From: Streptomyces qaidamensis
Lineage (GTDB): Bacteria > Actinomycetota > Actinomycetes > Streptomycetales > Streptomycetaceae
Assembly: GCF_001611795.1 (NCBI RefSeq)
Contig: NZ_CP015098.1
Span: forward strand, 3,658,001 to 3,722,000
Length of the DNA stretch: 64,000 nucleotides
Direction: 5' to 3'
Of the stretch, positions 17,276 through 25,070 are shown piece after piece. The stretch's first letter is position 1. Every line of letters begins with the position of its first letter. The translations under genes and the position numbers were made by a program. The notes under the pieces were generated by a model. It did no database searches and was not told the DNA's origin. It saw nothing but the letters and a program-made list of their open reading frames with translations.

Positions 17276-17361
17276 CTGGACGGCGCGGCGCCGGCGCAGA
17301 CCGGCCCCAGCCGGAGCGCCGGCTGGACGGCGCTCCGCCGCGGCGGTCCGCCAGAGGCCTT

Positions 17362-17868
17362 CTACACCTCTTTGGCCCGGTAGCGGCGCATCTTCGCGCG
17401 GGCCCCGCAGACCTGCATGGAGCACCAGCGGCCGCGGCCGGCCGGGCTGCGGTCGTAGTAGGCCCAGTGGCAGTCGGCGGCCTCGCAGGCCTTGAGGCGG
17501 ATCCAGGTGCCGGCGACCAGGGCCTCCGCGACGGCGGCGGCCACGCGCGCGTGCAGGGAGCGGTCGTCGGCGGGGGCGAGGGCGGCCGAGCCGTCCGCCG
17601 CGTCGACCGTGACGAGGAGCGGGGCTTCGGCCAAGAGCGTGCCGAGGGGGGTGACCTCGCGGTGCGGCGGGTGGCCGGCGTGAGCGAGGAGGGTCGCGCG
17701 CAGGGATTCGCGCAGGGTGCGGGCCCGGTCCGTCCCGGCCTCGGTGATGCCGAGGCGCGCCCGGCCGTCGGGGGTGTCCAGCGCGTCGGCGCCGGACTCG
17801 ATGTCCAGCGTGTTCACCAGGGCCTCGACCAGGGCCAGGCCGCCGGGCGCTGGCGATCTCTCCGTCAT
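17362..17868 (-). CDS. CGNR zinc-finger transcriptional regulator
   Basis: A 168-residue protein. The N-terminal about 110 residues form an ABATE-type stress domain (LVEALVNTLDIESG at the start). The C-terminal zinc finger reads CEAADCHWAYYDRSPAGRGRW followed by CSMQVCGARAKMRRYR, with four Cys as zinc ligands; CGAR stands in the place of the usual CGNR. Such proteins bind DNA and often control neighbouring genes. Divergent transcription from the VOC pair, with a perfect palindrome between, suggests it controls those genes or itself. The signal sensed is unknown. Confidence 0.85.
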   Translation of the reverse strand: MTERSPAPGGLALVEALVNTLDIESGADALDTPDGRARLGITEAGTDRARTLRESLRATLLAHAGHPPHREVTPLGTLLAEAPLLVTVDAADGSAALAPADDRSLHARVAAAVAEALVAGTWIRLKACEAADCHWAYYDRSPAGRGRWCSMQVCGARAKMRRYRAKEV

Positions 17869-17926
17869 GGCTGGACCGTACCTCTCGCGATTCCCCTTGC
17901 GATGTTACCGCTCATGAGGGAGCATG

Positions 17927-17941
17927 CAGTAACGGTTACTG
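17927..17941. promoter_or_regulatory. palindromic operator between CGNR regulator and VOC genes
   Basis: CAGTAAC-G-GTTACTG is a perfect 15-bp palindrome between the divergent genes, 58 bp from the regulator start and 43 bp from the VOC start. Another GTTAC half-site lies near 17904. A likely binding site for the regulator. Confidence 0.5.
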
Positions 17942-17984
17942 GTTGCCCGCCTCTGCGGGTAACGGCGACTTCGAGGAGGAAGTC

Positions 17985-18356
17985 ATGACTCTCGCCAAGC
18001 TGGGTGTCGTCGTCCTGGACTGTCCCGACCCGCGCGGGCTGGCCGGTTTCTACGCGGAGGTGCTGGGCGGCACGCCGACGGTGGAGACCGACGGGGAGGA
18101 GGAGTGGGTCGACCTGAAGGTGCCGGGCGGTACACCACTGGCCTTCCAGGCATCCCCCGGGTACGTGCCTCCGACGTGGCCGTCTCCCGACGGCGCGCAG
18201 CAGTTCCACCTCGACCTCGTGGTGGACGACCTGGACGCGGCCGAGAAGGGCGTGCTGGCCCTCGGGGCGAAGCCGCTGGACGCCGAGGACCGGGAGCGGA
18301 CGTTCCGGGTTTACGCCGACCCGGCCGGGCACCCGTTCTGCCTCTGCGCCTGCTGA
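17985..18356 (+). CDS. VOC-superfamily protein (glyoxalase-like), copy 1
   Basis: A 123-residue protein with the beta-alpha-beta-beta-beta fold of the vicinal oxygen chelate superfamily: LGVVVLDCPDPRGLAGFYAEVLGG at the start, QQFHLDLVVDDLDAAEKGVLALGA in the middle and FRVYADPAGHPFCLC at the end. Members include glyoxalases, ring-cleaving dioxygenases and resistance proteins that bind drugs without a metal. His and Glu residues that could bind metal are partly present, so neither a catalytic nor a binding role is excluded. The ATG at 17985 has AGGAGGA 4 bp upstream. It forms an operon with the next gene, 13 bp on. Confidence 0.85.
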   Translation: MTLAKLGVVVLDCPDPRGLAGFYAEVLGGTPTVETDGEEEWVDLKVPGGTPLAFQASPGYVPPTWPSPDGAQQFHLDLVVDDLDAAEKGVLALGAKPLDAEDRERTFRVYADPAGHPFCLCAC

Positions 18357-18369
18357 CCCCGGAGGTCCC

Positions 18370-18768
18370 ATGTCCACCGTGGCCCGTTTCCGTTCCGTGG
18401 TCGTCGACTGCCCCGACCCCCGCGAGCTGGCCCGCTTCTACACGCAGATCGTCGGCGGTACGCCGGAGCGGGAGGACGACGACCCCGACTGGGTGGTGCT
18501 CCGCCTCCCCGGCGGGCCCCGGCTCGCCTTCCAGCGCTCTCCCGGCCACACCCCGCCGGAGTGGCCGCGGGCGGACCGCAACGCCCAGCAGTTCCACCTG
18601 GACTTCGACGCCGGTTCCACCTGGGACGAGATCGACGCGGCCGAGGAGCGGGTGCTGGCGCTGGGCGCGCGGGTGCTGGACAAGGAGGACGACGTGAAGA
18701 AGGACTTCCGCGTCTACGCCGACCCGGCGGGTCATCCGTTCTGCCTGTGCCGGATCGAGTCCGGCTGA
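18370..18768 (+). CDS. VOC-superfamily protein (glyoxalase-like), copy 2
   Basis: A 132-residue paralogue of the preceding gene with the same landmarks (VVVDCPDPRELARFYTQIVGG, QQFHLDFDAGSTWDEIDAAEERVLALGA, FRVYADPAGHPFCLC). The two are clearly tandem duplicates that have diverged. VOC proteins act as pseudo-symmetric domain pairs, so a heterodimer is possible. GGAGG lies 5 bp before the ATG. The activity cannot be assigned. Confidence 0.85.
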   Translation: MSTVARFRSVVVDCPDPRELARFYTQIVGGTPEREDDDPDWVVLRLPGGPRLAFQRSPGHTPPEWPRADRNAQQFHLDFDAGSTWDEIDAAEERVLALGARVLDKEDDVKKDFRVYADPAGHPFCLCRIESG

Positions 18769-18790
18769 TCCGGCCCGCCCGGTCGGCGGG

Positions 18791-19927
18791 CTACGCGTCC
18801 AGCTCCGAGATCGTCGCCGTCGACGGTTCGCGGCGCTGCTGTGCGGCGCGGGCCGTGAAGTCGGCGCCGCGTAGCACGCGCTGCACGTTGCCCCAGGTCA
18901 GCAGGGCCACATCGGCTTCCTCCCAGCCGCGTCGCAGCAGCTCGGCGATCAGCCGCGGATAGCAGGAGGTGTCGCCGAGTTCCTGCGGGTGGGCGGCTCC
19001 GGAGTCGTAGGTGCCGGACAGTCCGACGCACTGCGGCCCTGCCACGGCGCGGATGTGGTCGAGGTGGTCGGCGACATCGCGGACGGTCGGGCCGGTCTGC
19101 TCGGCGGTCAGCGGCACCAGGCACAGTCCCTTGGCCGCGCCCAGCTCCGCCAGCAGGTCGTCGGGGAGGTTGGCCGGGTGGGGGCGCAGGGTGCGGGCGG
19201 CGGAGCGGCTGCACAGCACGGGTGCCCGGGACAGGCTCAGGACGCGGCGCAGGGTCTGGGCGGATGCACCGGAGAGGTCCGCGATCACGCCGAGGCGGTT
19301 CATCTCGCGCACGACCTCCTCGCCGAACCGGGTCAGGCCCGCCTCGCTGGCCCAGGACACCCCGGTCAGCGTGAGGACGCGCAGGCCGAGCAGGTGCAGC
19401 TGGCGCAGGATGCCGAGCGAGTCACCCAGGGCCGGGGCCCCGGCGGGGCCGAGGAGCACGGCGACGCGGCCGCAGTTGCGGGCGTCCGCGACCTGCCCGG
19501 CCGTACAGGCCGGCCGCAGACCCTCCTCACAGGTCCGCACGACAGTCTTGGCCAGGTCCAGCTGCTCCAGGGTGGCGCCGACGGCCCGGTCGCCGTCGAG
19601 GCCCTCGGGCAGGTGCAACGACCAGAAGAGGGCGCCCACATGGCCGCTGCGCAGCCGGGGCACATCCGTGTCGACGGTGCTCTCGCCGTCCTCCAGGTCG
19701 TACCAGGACAGGCGCTTGAGCGCCCAGGGCAGTGCGTTGTAGCCGTCGGCGACGGGGTGTGCGGCGAGGATGGCGCGGGCCCGGGTCATGGGCGCGTCGT
19801 CCGGGTCGGAGACGGGCTCGTAGGACTCCGCCGTGACGATGCCCTCGTCCGGGTACGGCTCGGCCGGCTCGGCGGACTCGCCGGCGGCCGCGGCGGTGGG
19901 GCGCAGGTCGTCCTGGAGGTCTGCCAT
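18791..19927 (-). CDS. renal-dipeptidase-fold protein lacking the metal-binding residues (probable pseudoenzyme)
   Basis: A 378-residue homologue of membrane dipeptidase (peptidase family M19), alignable over its length with the intact enzyme at 21535-22722. Residues known to bind the two zinc ions in the family are replaced: HND becomes YNA in VADGYNALPWAL, GAEGGHS becomes GPAGAPA, DLSH becomes DLSG, SHSSAR becomes SRSAAR, and GGDYDG becomes SGTYDS. The fold-defining hydrophobic segments and the HLDH motif near residue 285 are retained, and the frame is intact. It therefore looks like a maintained non-catalytic protein, not a decaying gene. The first about 60 residues are acidic and absent from the paralogue. 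The ATG at 19927 has GGAG upstream. Its function is unknown. Confidence 0.8.
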   Translation of the reverse strand: MADLQDDLRPTAAAAGESAEPAEPYPDEGIVTAESYEPVSDPDDAPMTRARAILAAHPVADGYNALPWALKRLSWYDLEDGESTVDTDVPRLRSGHVGALFWSLHLPEGLDGDRAVGATLEQLDLAKTVVRTCEEGLRPACTAGQVADARNCGRVAVLLGPAGAPALGDSLGILRQLHLLGLRVLTLTGVSWASEAGLTRFGEEVVREMNRLGVIADLSGASAQTLRRVLSLSRAPVLCSRSAARTLRPHPANLPDDLLAELGAAKGLCLVPLTAEQTGPTVRDVADHLDHIRAVAGPQCVGLSGTYDSGAAHPQELGDTSCYPRLIAELLRRGWEEADVALLTWGNVQRVLRGADFTARAAQQRREPSTATISELDA

Positions 19928-20040
19928 GGCGGCTCCGTACGGTCGTTCGTGAGGTACGGTCACCGTCGCACGGAGCGGGGAGCGGTTCCTGGTGGGCGGG
20001 GCGTTCGGAGTACTGCTCCGGTCCGGGCGCGCAGCCGCCC

Positions 20041-20400
20041 TCAGGGCAGCCGGGCCGCCTCGATGACCTCGTCCAGGGTCTCCCGGGAGCGCACCAGATC
20101 GGCGATCATCCGGTCGATGCGGGCACGCTCGGCGGTCAGGTCGGTGACCAGCTTCGGTCCGGCGACGAGCGAGGGGCCGCCGTCCGAGTCGCGCATGCAC
20201 GGCAGCAACTGGACGATCTTCTCGCTGCACAGCCCGGCCGCGAACAGCTCCTGGATGCGGATCACGCGGTCCACGGCCGCTTCCGGGTACTCCCGGTGCC
20301 CGCCGGGGGTCCGCTCGGCCGTGAGCATCCCCTGCTTCTCGTAGTAGCGCAGCGACCGCTCGCTGACGTTGGTGCGCCGGGCCAGTTCACCGATCCGCAC
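20041..20400 (-). CDS. MerR-family transcriptional regulator
   Basis: A 119-residue protein starting VRIGELARRTNVSERSLRYYEKQGML, the winged helix-turn-helix of MerR proteins, followed by a dimerisation helix (LTAERARIDRMIADLVRSRETLDEVIEAA). A CMRDSDGG segment holds the only Cys in the effector region apart from LCSEK. The GTG at 20400 was chosen because GGGAG lies 5 bp upstream and the protein then begins in the usual way for the family; an ATG at 20427 would lie inside the operator and has no ribosome site. Divergent from the Old Yellow Enzyme, which it very likely activates. Confidence 0.85.
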   Translation of the reverse strand: MRIGELARRTNVSERSLRYYEKQGMLTAERTPGGHREYPEAAVDRVIRIQELFAAGLCSEKIVQLLPCMRDSDGGPSLVAGPKLVTDLTAERARIDRMIADLVRSRETLDEVIEAARLP

Positions 20401-20414
20401 GTCCACTCCCGGAC

Positions 20415-20446
20415 TTGATTCTGACATCAGTGTCAGGTTCTAGCGT
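20415..20446 (+). promoter_or_regulatory. MerR-type promoter and operator for the Old Yellow Enzyme gene
   Basis: A TTGATT -35 box at 20415-20420 and a TAGCGT -10 box at 20441-20446 are 20 bp apart, the long spacing typical of MerR targets. The inverted repeat CTGACA-TCAG-TGTCAG (20421-20436) lies between them. Transcription should start at about the ATG at 20453, so the mRNA is probably leaderless. Confidence 0.6.
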
Positions 20447-20452
20447 ACGAGC

Positions 20453-21586
20453 ATGACGCAGCACACGACAGCACTCTTCGAACCGGCTCGTCTTCCCGGG
20501 CTGGATCTGCCCAGCCGTCTGGTGATGGCACCGCTCACCCGCAACCGGGCCGAGGCCGACGGCACCCCGACCCCGCTCATGGCCGAGTACTACGCCCAGC
20601 GCGCCTCAGCCGGGCTGATCATCGCGGAGGCCTCCACACCGAACGCGACCGGGCAGACGTACCCGAACATCACCGCCGTCCACAGCCCGGCGCACGTGGC
20701 CGGCTGGCGGCTGGTGACGGACGCGGTGCGGGACGCGGGCGGGCGGATGTTCCTCCAGCTCCAGCACGGCGGCCGGGTCGGGCACCCCGCGACCAGTGGA
20801 CTCACGCCGGTCGCCCCCTCGCCCGTCCCGCTGCCGGAGACGATCTTCACACCGGAGGGCCACCGGCCGGCCGTCGTGCCCAGGGAGATGACCGCCGAGG
20901 ACATCCGCACCACCGTCGCGGACTTCGCGAAGGCCGCCCGCAACGCGCTGGATGCCGGGTTCGAGGGAGTGGAGGTGCACTCCGCCAACGGCCATCTGCT
21001 GCACCAGTTCCTGGCCCGCAACACCAACCTCCGCACCGACGGCTACGGCGGTTCCGTCACCGCCCGGATCCGGTTCACGGCCGAGGTGACGGAGGCCGTG
21101 GCCGCCGAGGTCGGGGCCGGGCGGGTGGGGCTGAGGATCTCCCCCGGCAACACGGTCAACGGCATCGAGGAGGGCGAGACGGACGAGCTCTACCCGGCGC
21201 TCGTCGAGCGGCTGGGCGGACGGGGACTCGCCTATCTGCACGTGGGGTACGCCGACCCGGACACGGCGGTGTTCGGGCGAATGCGGGCCGCCTGGCCCGG
21301 GGTGATCATCGCCAACCCGGTGCTGGACGAGATCTCCACGGAGGGCGTGCACCGGGTGTCCGAGGCGCTGCTGGCCGCCGGGGCCGATCTGATCGCGCTC
21401 GGCCGGCCCTTCCTCGCCAATCCGGACCTCGTGACCCGGCTGCGGCTCGGGGCGCCGCTCAACGAGCTGCGCGACCGGTACTTCATGTACGTGGGCGGGG
21501 CGGCCGGCTACACCGACTACCCCGCTCTGGGCGCTCAGCCGTCGAGTGACTCGATCGTGGCGTTGGACGGCGGCCGCGTCGCCTGA
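20453..21586 (+). CDS. Old Yellow Enzyme-family alkene reductase
   Basis: A 377-residue FMN TIM-barrel protein. Diagnostic parts: [21 protein letters not shown] (phosphate/FMN region), [13 protein letters not shown], and [19 protein letters not shown], where His and Asn bind the carbonyl of the enone, followed by [26 protein letters not shown] is near the C-terminus. It reduces activated C=C bonds of electrophilic enones, quinones or nitro esters with NAD(P)H. A MerR regulator in front suggests induction by such electrophiles. Its 3' end overlaps the convergent dipeptidase gene by 52 bp. Confidence 0.9.
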   Translation: MTQHTTALFEPARLPGLDLPSRLVMAPLTRNRAEADGTPTPLMAEYYAQRASAGLIIAEASTPNATGQTYPNITAVHSPAHVAGWRLVTDAVRDAGGRMFLQLQHGGRVGHPATSGLTPVAPSPVPLPETIFTPEGHRPAVVPREMTAEDIRTTVADFAKAARNALDAGFEGVEVHSANGHLLHQFLARNTNLRTDGYGGSVTARIRFTAEVTEAVAAEVGAGRVGLRISPGNTVNGIEEGETDELYPALVERLGGRGLAYLHVGYADPDTAVFGRMRAAWPGVIIANPVLDEISTEGVHRVSEALLAAGADLIALGRPFLANPDLVTRLRLGAPLNELRDRYFMYVGGAAGYTDYPALGAQPSSDSIVALDGGRVA

Positions 21587-22722
21587 AGCCCCCGGGCCAC
21601 GTCCTGTGCCGCGTCCAGCACCCGGACCGCGTTCTTCCAGGTCAGCTTGGCCAGATCGGCCTTGGACCAGCCGCGGTCGAGCAGTTCCGCGAGGAGGTTC
21701 GGGTAGCCGGAGACGTCGGCGAGGCCGTCGGGGGTGAAGGCCGTGCCGTCGTAGTCGCCGCCGATGCCGACGTGGTCGATGCCGGCCGCCTCGCGCATGT
21801 GGTCCAGGTGGTCGGCGACCGTCGCCACCGTCGCGACCGGGCGCGGCCGCCGCTCCTCGAAGGCGCGGTGGACCTTCATGGCCTCCGCGGTGGTGTCGAG
21901 GGGGTGGAAGCCGTGGGCACGCATGTTCTCGTCGGCCGCGGCCGTCCAGTCGACCGCCGCCTGGAGCACGAACTTCGGCACGAACGTCACCATCGCCATG
22001 CCGCCGTTGGCGGGGAGCCGCTCCAGGACGTCGTCGGGGACGTTGCGCGGGTGGTCGCACACGGCCCGCGCGGAGGAGTGGGAGAAGATGACCGGGGCCG
22101 AGCTCGCGCCGAGCGCGTCCCGCATGGTCGTCGCCGCCACGTGCGAGAGGTCGACGAGCATGCCCAGCCGGTTCATCTCCCGGACGACCTCACGGCCGAA
22201 CGTGGTGAGGCCGCCGGCCTTCGGCTCGTCGGTCGCGGAGTCCGCCCAGTCGACGTTGTCGTTGTGGGTGAGGGTCATGTACCGCACGCCGAGGCCGTAC
22301 AGACCGCGCAGGGTGCCCAGGGAGTTGGCGATGGAGTGGCCGCCCTCCGCCCCCATGAGCGAGGCGATGCGGCCCTCCCCGCGCGCGGCCTCCATGTCGG
22401 CGGCGGTGAGCGCGGGGCGCAGGTCGCCGGGGTGACGCGCCAGCAACTGCCGCACACAGTCGATCTGTTCGAGTGTGGCGGCGACCGGGTCGGGCGAGTC
22501 CGTGCGGACGTACACCGACCAGTACTGCGCGCCGACCCCGCCCGCGCGCAGCCGGGGGATGTCGGTGTGCAGATGGGCGCTCTGGTCGGCGGCGATGTCC
22601 CGCGCGTCGAGGTCGTAGCGGACCTGCGCGCGCAGCGCCCAGGGCAGGTCGTTGTGGCCGTCGGCGACCGGGAACTCGCTCAGGAGTTCCCGGGCCGCCT
22701 CCAGGGAGGTCATCGTCGTCAC
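21535..22722 (-). CDS. membrane dipeptidase (renal dipeptidase type, family M19)
   Basis: A 395-residue binuclear zinc dipeptidase with all ligands in place: [12 protein letters not shown] (His and Asp), [10 protein letters not shown] (bridging Glu), [11 protein letters not shown] (His), [14 protein letters not shown] (His, Arg) and [11 protein letters not shown] (Asp). It cleaves dipeptides, including those with a D-residue at the C-terminus. The S. coelicolor homologue Sco3058 has been characterised as the closest bacterial relative of human renal dipeptidase, and this gene appears to be its orthologue. There is no signal peptide. The GTG start overlaps the purE stop as GTGA; an ATG at 22713 is an alternative. 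Overlap with purE indicates translational coupling. Confidence 0.92.
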   Translation of the reverse strand: MTTMTSLEAARELLSEFPVADGHNDLPWALRAQVRYDLDARDIAADQSAHLHTDIPRLRAGGVGAQYWSVYVRTDSPDPVAATLEQIDCVRQLLARHPGDLRPALTAADMEAARGEGRIASLMGAEGGHSIANSLGTLRGLYGLGVRYMTLTHNDNVDWADSATDEPKAGGLTTFGREVVREMNRLGMLVDLSHVAATTMRDALGASSAPVIFSHSSARAVCDHPRNVPDDVLERLPANGGMAMVTFVPKFVLQAAVDWTAAADENMRAHGFHPLDTTAEAMKVHRAFEERRPRPVATVATVADHLDHMREAAGIDHVGIGGDYDGTAFTPDGLADVSGYPNLLAELLDRGWSKADLAKLTWKNAVRVLDAAQDVARGLQATRPPSNATIESLDG

Positions 22723-23246
22723 TTCCCGGCGCCGAAGCCGAACCCGCCCGCGCCCTCGACCTTGGAGCGCAGGCGCTTGCCCTTCTCGGTGGCCTGGTCG
22801 TTCAGCTCCTGCTGGAAGTCGCGCATCCGGCCGCGCAGTTCCTCGTCGTGCGCGGCGAGGATGCGGGCCGCGAGCAGACCGGCGTTGCGGGCACCGGCGA
22901 CGGAGACCGTGGCGACCGGGACACCGGCCGGCATCTGCACGATGGACAGAAGGCTGTCCATGCCGTCGAGGTACTTCAGCGGCACGGGCACGCCGATGAC
23001 CGGCAGCGGGGTCACGGAGGCGAGCATGCCGGGCAGGTGGGCGGCGCCGCCCGCCCCGGCGATGATCACCTTGAGCCCGCGGGCGTCGGCCTGCTCGCCG
23101 TAGGCGACCATCTCGCGCGGCATGCGGTGCGCGGAGACGACGTCGACCTCGTAGGCGATCTCGAACTCGTCGAGGGCCTTGGCGGCGGCCTCCATGACGG
23201 GCCAGTCGGAGTCCGACCCCATGACGATGCCAACAACAGGGCTCAT
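22719..23246 (-). CDS. purE: N5-carboxyaminoimidazole ribonucleotide mutase
   Basis: A 175-residue PurE class I protein. [25 protein letters not shown] (4-28), [18 protein letters not shown] with the catalytic His, [14 protein letters not shown] and [28 protein letters not shown] are the standard nucleotide-binding and active-site blocks. It converts N5-CAIR to CAIR in purine synthesis. It overlaps purK upstream by 4 bp and the dipeptidase downstream by 4 bp, so the three genes form one coupled unit. A glycine-rich tail ([11 protein letters not shown]) follows the domain. Confidence 0.96.
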   Translation of the reverse strand: MSPVVGIVMGSDSDWPVMEAAAKALDEFEIAYEVDVVSAHRMPREMVAYGEQADARGLKVIIAGAGGAAHLPGMLASVTPLPVIGVPVPLKYLDGMDSLLSIVQMPAGVPVATVSVAGARNAGLLAARILAAHDEELRGRMRDFQQELNDQATEKGKRLRSKVEGAGGFGFGAGK

Positions 23247-24382
23247 TCGGTGATGGTGCCTCTCAGGTAGCCGGCAGCGTGACGGGCGCGCTCCAGCACG
23301 TCGTCGAGGTCGTCGCCGTAGGTGTTGACGTGACCGACCTTGCGGCCGGGCTTCACGTCCTTGCCGTACATGTGGATCTTGAGCTGGGGGTCGCGGGCCA
23401 TGCAGTGCAGGTACGCGGAGTACATGTCCGGGTAGTCGCCGCCGAGGACGTTGACCATGACCGTCCACTCGGCGCGCGGGCGCGGGTCGCCGAGGGGCAG
23501 GTCGAGGACCGCGCGGACGTGGTTGGCGAACTGGCTGGTGACGGCGCCGTCCATCGACCAGTGGCCGGAGTTGTGCGGGCGCATCGCGAGCTCGTTGACG
23601 AGGATGCGGCCGTCGCGGGTCTGGAACAGCTCGACCGCGAGGTGGCCGACGACGCCGAGTTCCTTGGCGATGTTCAGGGCCATCTCGGAGGCCCGGACCG
23701 CGAGACCCTCGTCGAGGCCGGGGGCCGGGGCGATGACCGTGTCGCAGACGCCGTCGACCTGGCGGGACTCGACGACCGGGTAGGCGACGGCCTGGCCGTG
23801 CGGGGAGCGTACGACGTTGGCGGCGAGCTCGCGGAGGTAGTCGACCTTCTCCTCGGCGAGCACGGGGACACCGGCCTTGAACGGCTCGGCGGCCTCCTCT
23901 GCGGAGTCGACGACCCAGACGCCCTTGCCGTCGTAGCCGCCACGGACGGTCTTGAGGACGACCGGGAAGCCGTCGCCCTCGGCTGCGAAGGCGGCCACGT
24001 CCTGCGGGTCGCTCACGATCCGGTGCCGTGGACACGGCACACCGATCGCGTCGAGCTTCGCGCGCATCACCCCCTTGTCCTGGGCGTGCACGAGCGCGTC
24101 GGGGCCGGGGCGCACGGGGATGCCGTCCGCCTCCAGGGCCCGGAGGTGCTCGGTGGGTACGTGTTCGTGATCGAAGGTGATCACATCGCACCCCCGGGCG
24201 AACTCGCGCAGCGTGTCGAGGTCGCGATAGTCGCCGACGACGACATCGCTCACGACCTGCGCAGCGGAGTCCTGCGGGGTGTCACTGAGGAGCTTGAACC
24301 TGATGCCCAGCGGGATGCCCGCCTCGTGTGTCATACGAGCGAGCTGGCCACCGCCGACCATGCCGACTACCGGGAACGTCAC
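23243..24382 (-). CDS. purK: N5-carboxyaminoimidazole ribonucleotide synthase
   Basis: A 379-residue ATP-grasp enzyme. The N-terminal fold is [22 protein letters not shown]-grasp elements are [34 protein letters not shown] and [27 protein letters not shown]. It carboxylates AIR to N5-CAIR with ATP and bicarbonate. The GTG at 24382 is needed to keep the first beta strand and has GGGGGAG just upstream. Divergent from gtrA; the order GtrA, PurK, PurE is conserved in other actinobacteria such as Mycobacterium. Confidence 0.95.
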   Translation of the reverse strand: MTFPVVGMVGGGQLARMTHEAGIPLGIRFKLLSDTPQDSAAQVVSDVVVGDYRDLDTLREFARGCDVITFDHEHVPTEHLRALEADGIPVRPGPDALVHAQDKGVMRAKLDAIGVPCPRHRIVSDPQDVAAFAAEGDGFPVVLKTVRGGYDGKGVWVVDSAEEAAEPFKAGVPVLAEEKVDYLRELAANVVRSPHGQAVAYPVVESRQVDGVCDTVIAPAPGLDEGLAVRASEMALNIAKELGVVGHLAVELFQTRDGRILVNELAMRPHNSGHWSMDGAVTSQFANHVRAVLDLPLGDPRPRAEWTVMVNVLGGDYPDMYSAYLHCMARDPQLKIHMYGKDVKPGRKVGHVNTYGDDLDDVLERARHAAGYLRGTITE

Positions 24383-24544
24383 TCCCCCAGGGTAATGGCC
24401 GCGCCGGAGTGGCTGGTTTCCCGCCCTCCCCGGGCCCGTCCGGACCATCTCCGGCCGTCCATGGGTATCCACAGGAAGATCGCGCGGGAGGGTGGTTAGC
24501 ATGGCTGGGTTGACGCCGACACACGGACGGGGGCCTGGACGGCC

Positions 24545-25057
24545 ATGGGACATGGTGCCTCTCGGCTCCGGCGGCTCGTTCACGAGGTCGCCAAGTTCGG
24601 CGCGGTGGGCGGTGCCGGGGTGCTGGTCAACCTCGTCGTCTTCAACCTGGTGCGGCACACCACCGACCTCCAGGTGGTGCGCGCGAGCGTCATCGCCACC
24701 GTCGTCGCGATCGTCTTCAACTACGTCGGCTTCCGCTACTTCACGTACCGCGACCGCGACAAGAGCCGCCGTACCCGTGAGATGACCCTGTTCCTGCTGT
24801 TCAGCGCGATCGGCCTGGTCATCGAGAACGGCGTCCTGTACGTGGCGACGTACGGCTTCGGCTGGAACACCCCGCTCCAGAACAACGTCTTCAAGTTCCT
24901 CGGCATCGGCGTCGCGACCCTGTTCCGCTTCTGGTCCTACCGCTCGTGGGTCTTCCGCGCGCTCCCCGCCCGGGAGACACCGGCGGCGCCGGGCCCGGCC
25001 CCGGTGCCGCGGAACGACTCGGCCGGCCCCCGGAAGACGCGGCAGCAGATCCCCTAG
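24545..25057 (+). CDS. GtrA-family membrane protein
   Basis: A 170-residue protein with four predicted membrane helices (about 17-37, 45-66, 78-100 and 110-130) and the family features FGAVGGAGVLVNLVVFNLV, VATVVAIVFNYVGFRYFTYR and FRFWSYRSWVF. GtrA proteins take part in moving polyprenyl-linked sugars across the membrane or otherwise in cell-surface polysaccharide synthesis. A Pro/Ala-rich cytoplasmic tail ends the protein. The Shine-Dalgarno is weak (GGACGG). The next gene converges with a gap of 13 bp. Confidence 0.88.
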   Translation: MGHGASRLRRLVHEVAKFGAVGGAGVLVNLVVFNLVRHTTDLQVVRASVIATVVAIVFNYVGFRYFTYRDRDKSRRTREMTLFLLFSAIGLVIENGVLYVATYGFGWNTPLQNNVFKFLGIGVATLFRFWSYRSWVFRALPARETPAAPGPAPVPRNDSAGPRKTRQQIP

Positions 25058-25070
25058 AGGCCGTGTCCGG

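Noticed and set aside
16784..17383. Plus-strand frame through the 45-bp repeat (PSNSTGADRRQPERR repeats)
   Set aside because: No ribosome site, it begins just behind or within the terminator, and it overlaps the end of the CGNR gene. The high GC3 is noted as a finding but is not enough to call a gene.
20401..20427. Upstream ATG start for the MerR gene
   Set aside because: It lies inside the operator and lacks a ribosome site; the GTG at 20400 fits the family start.
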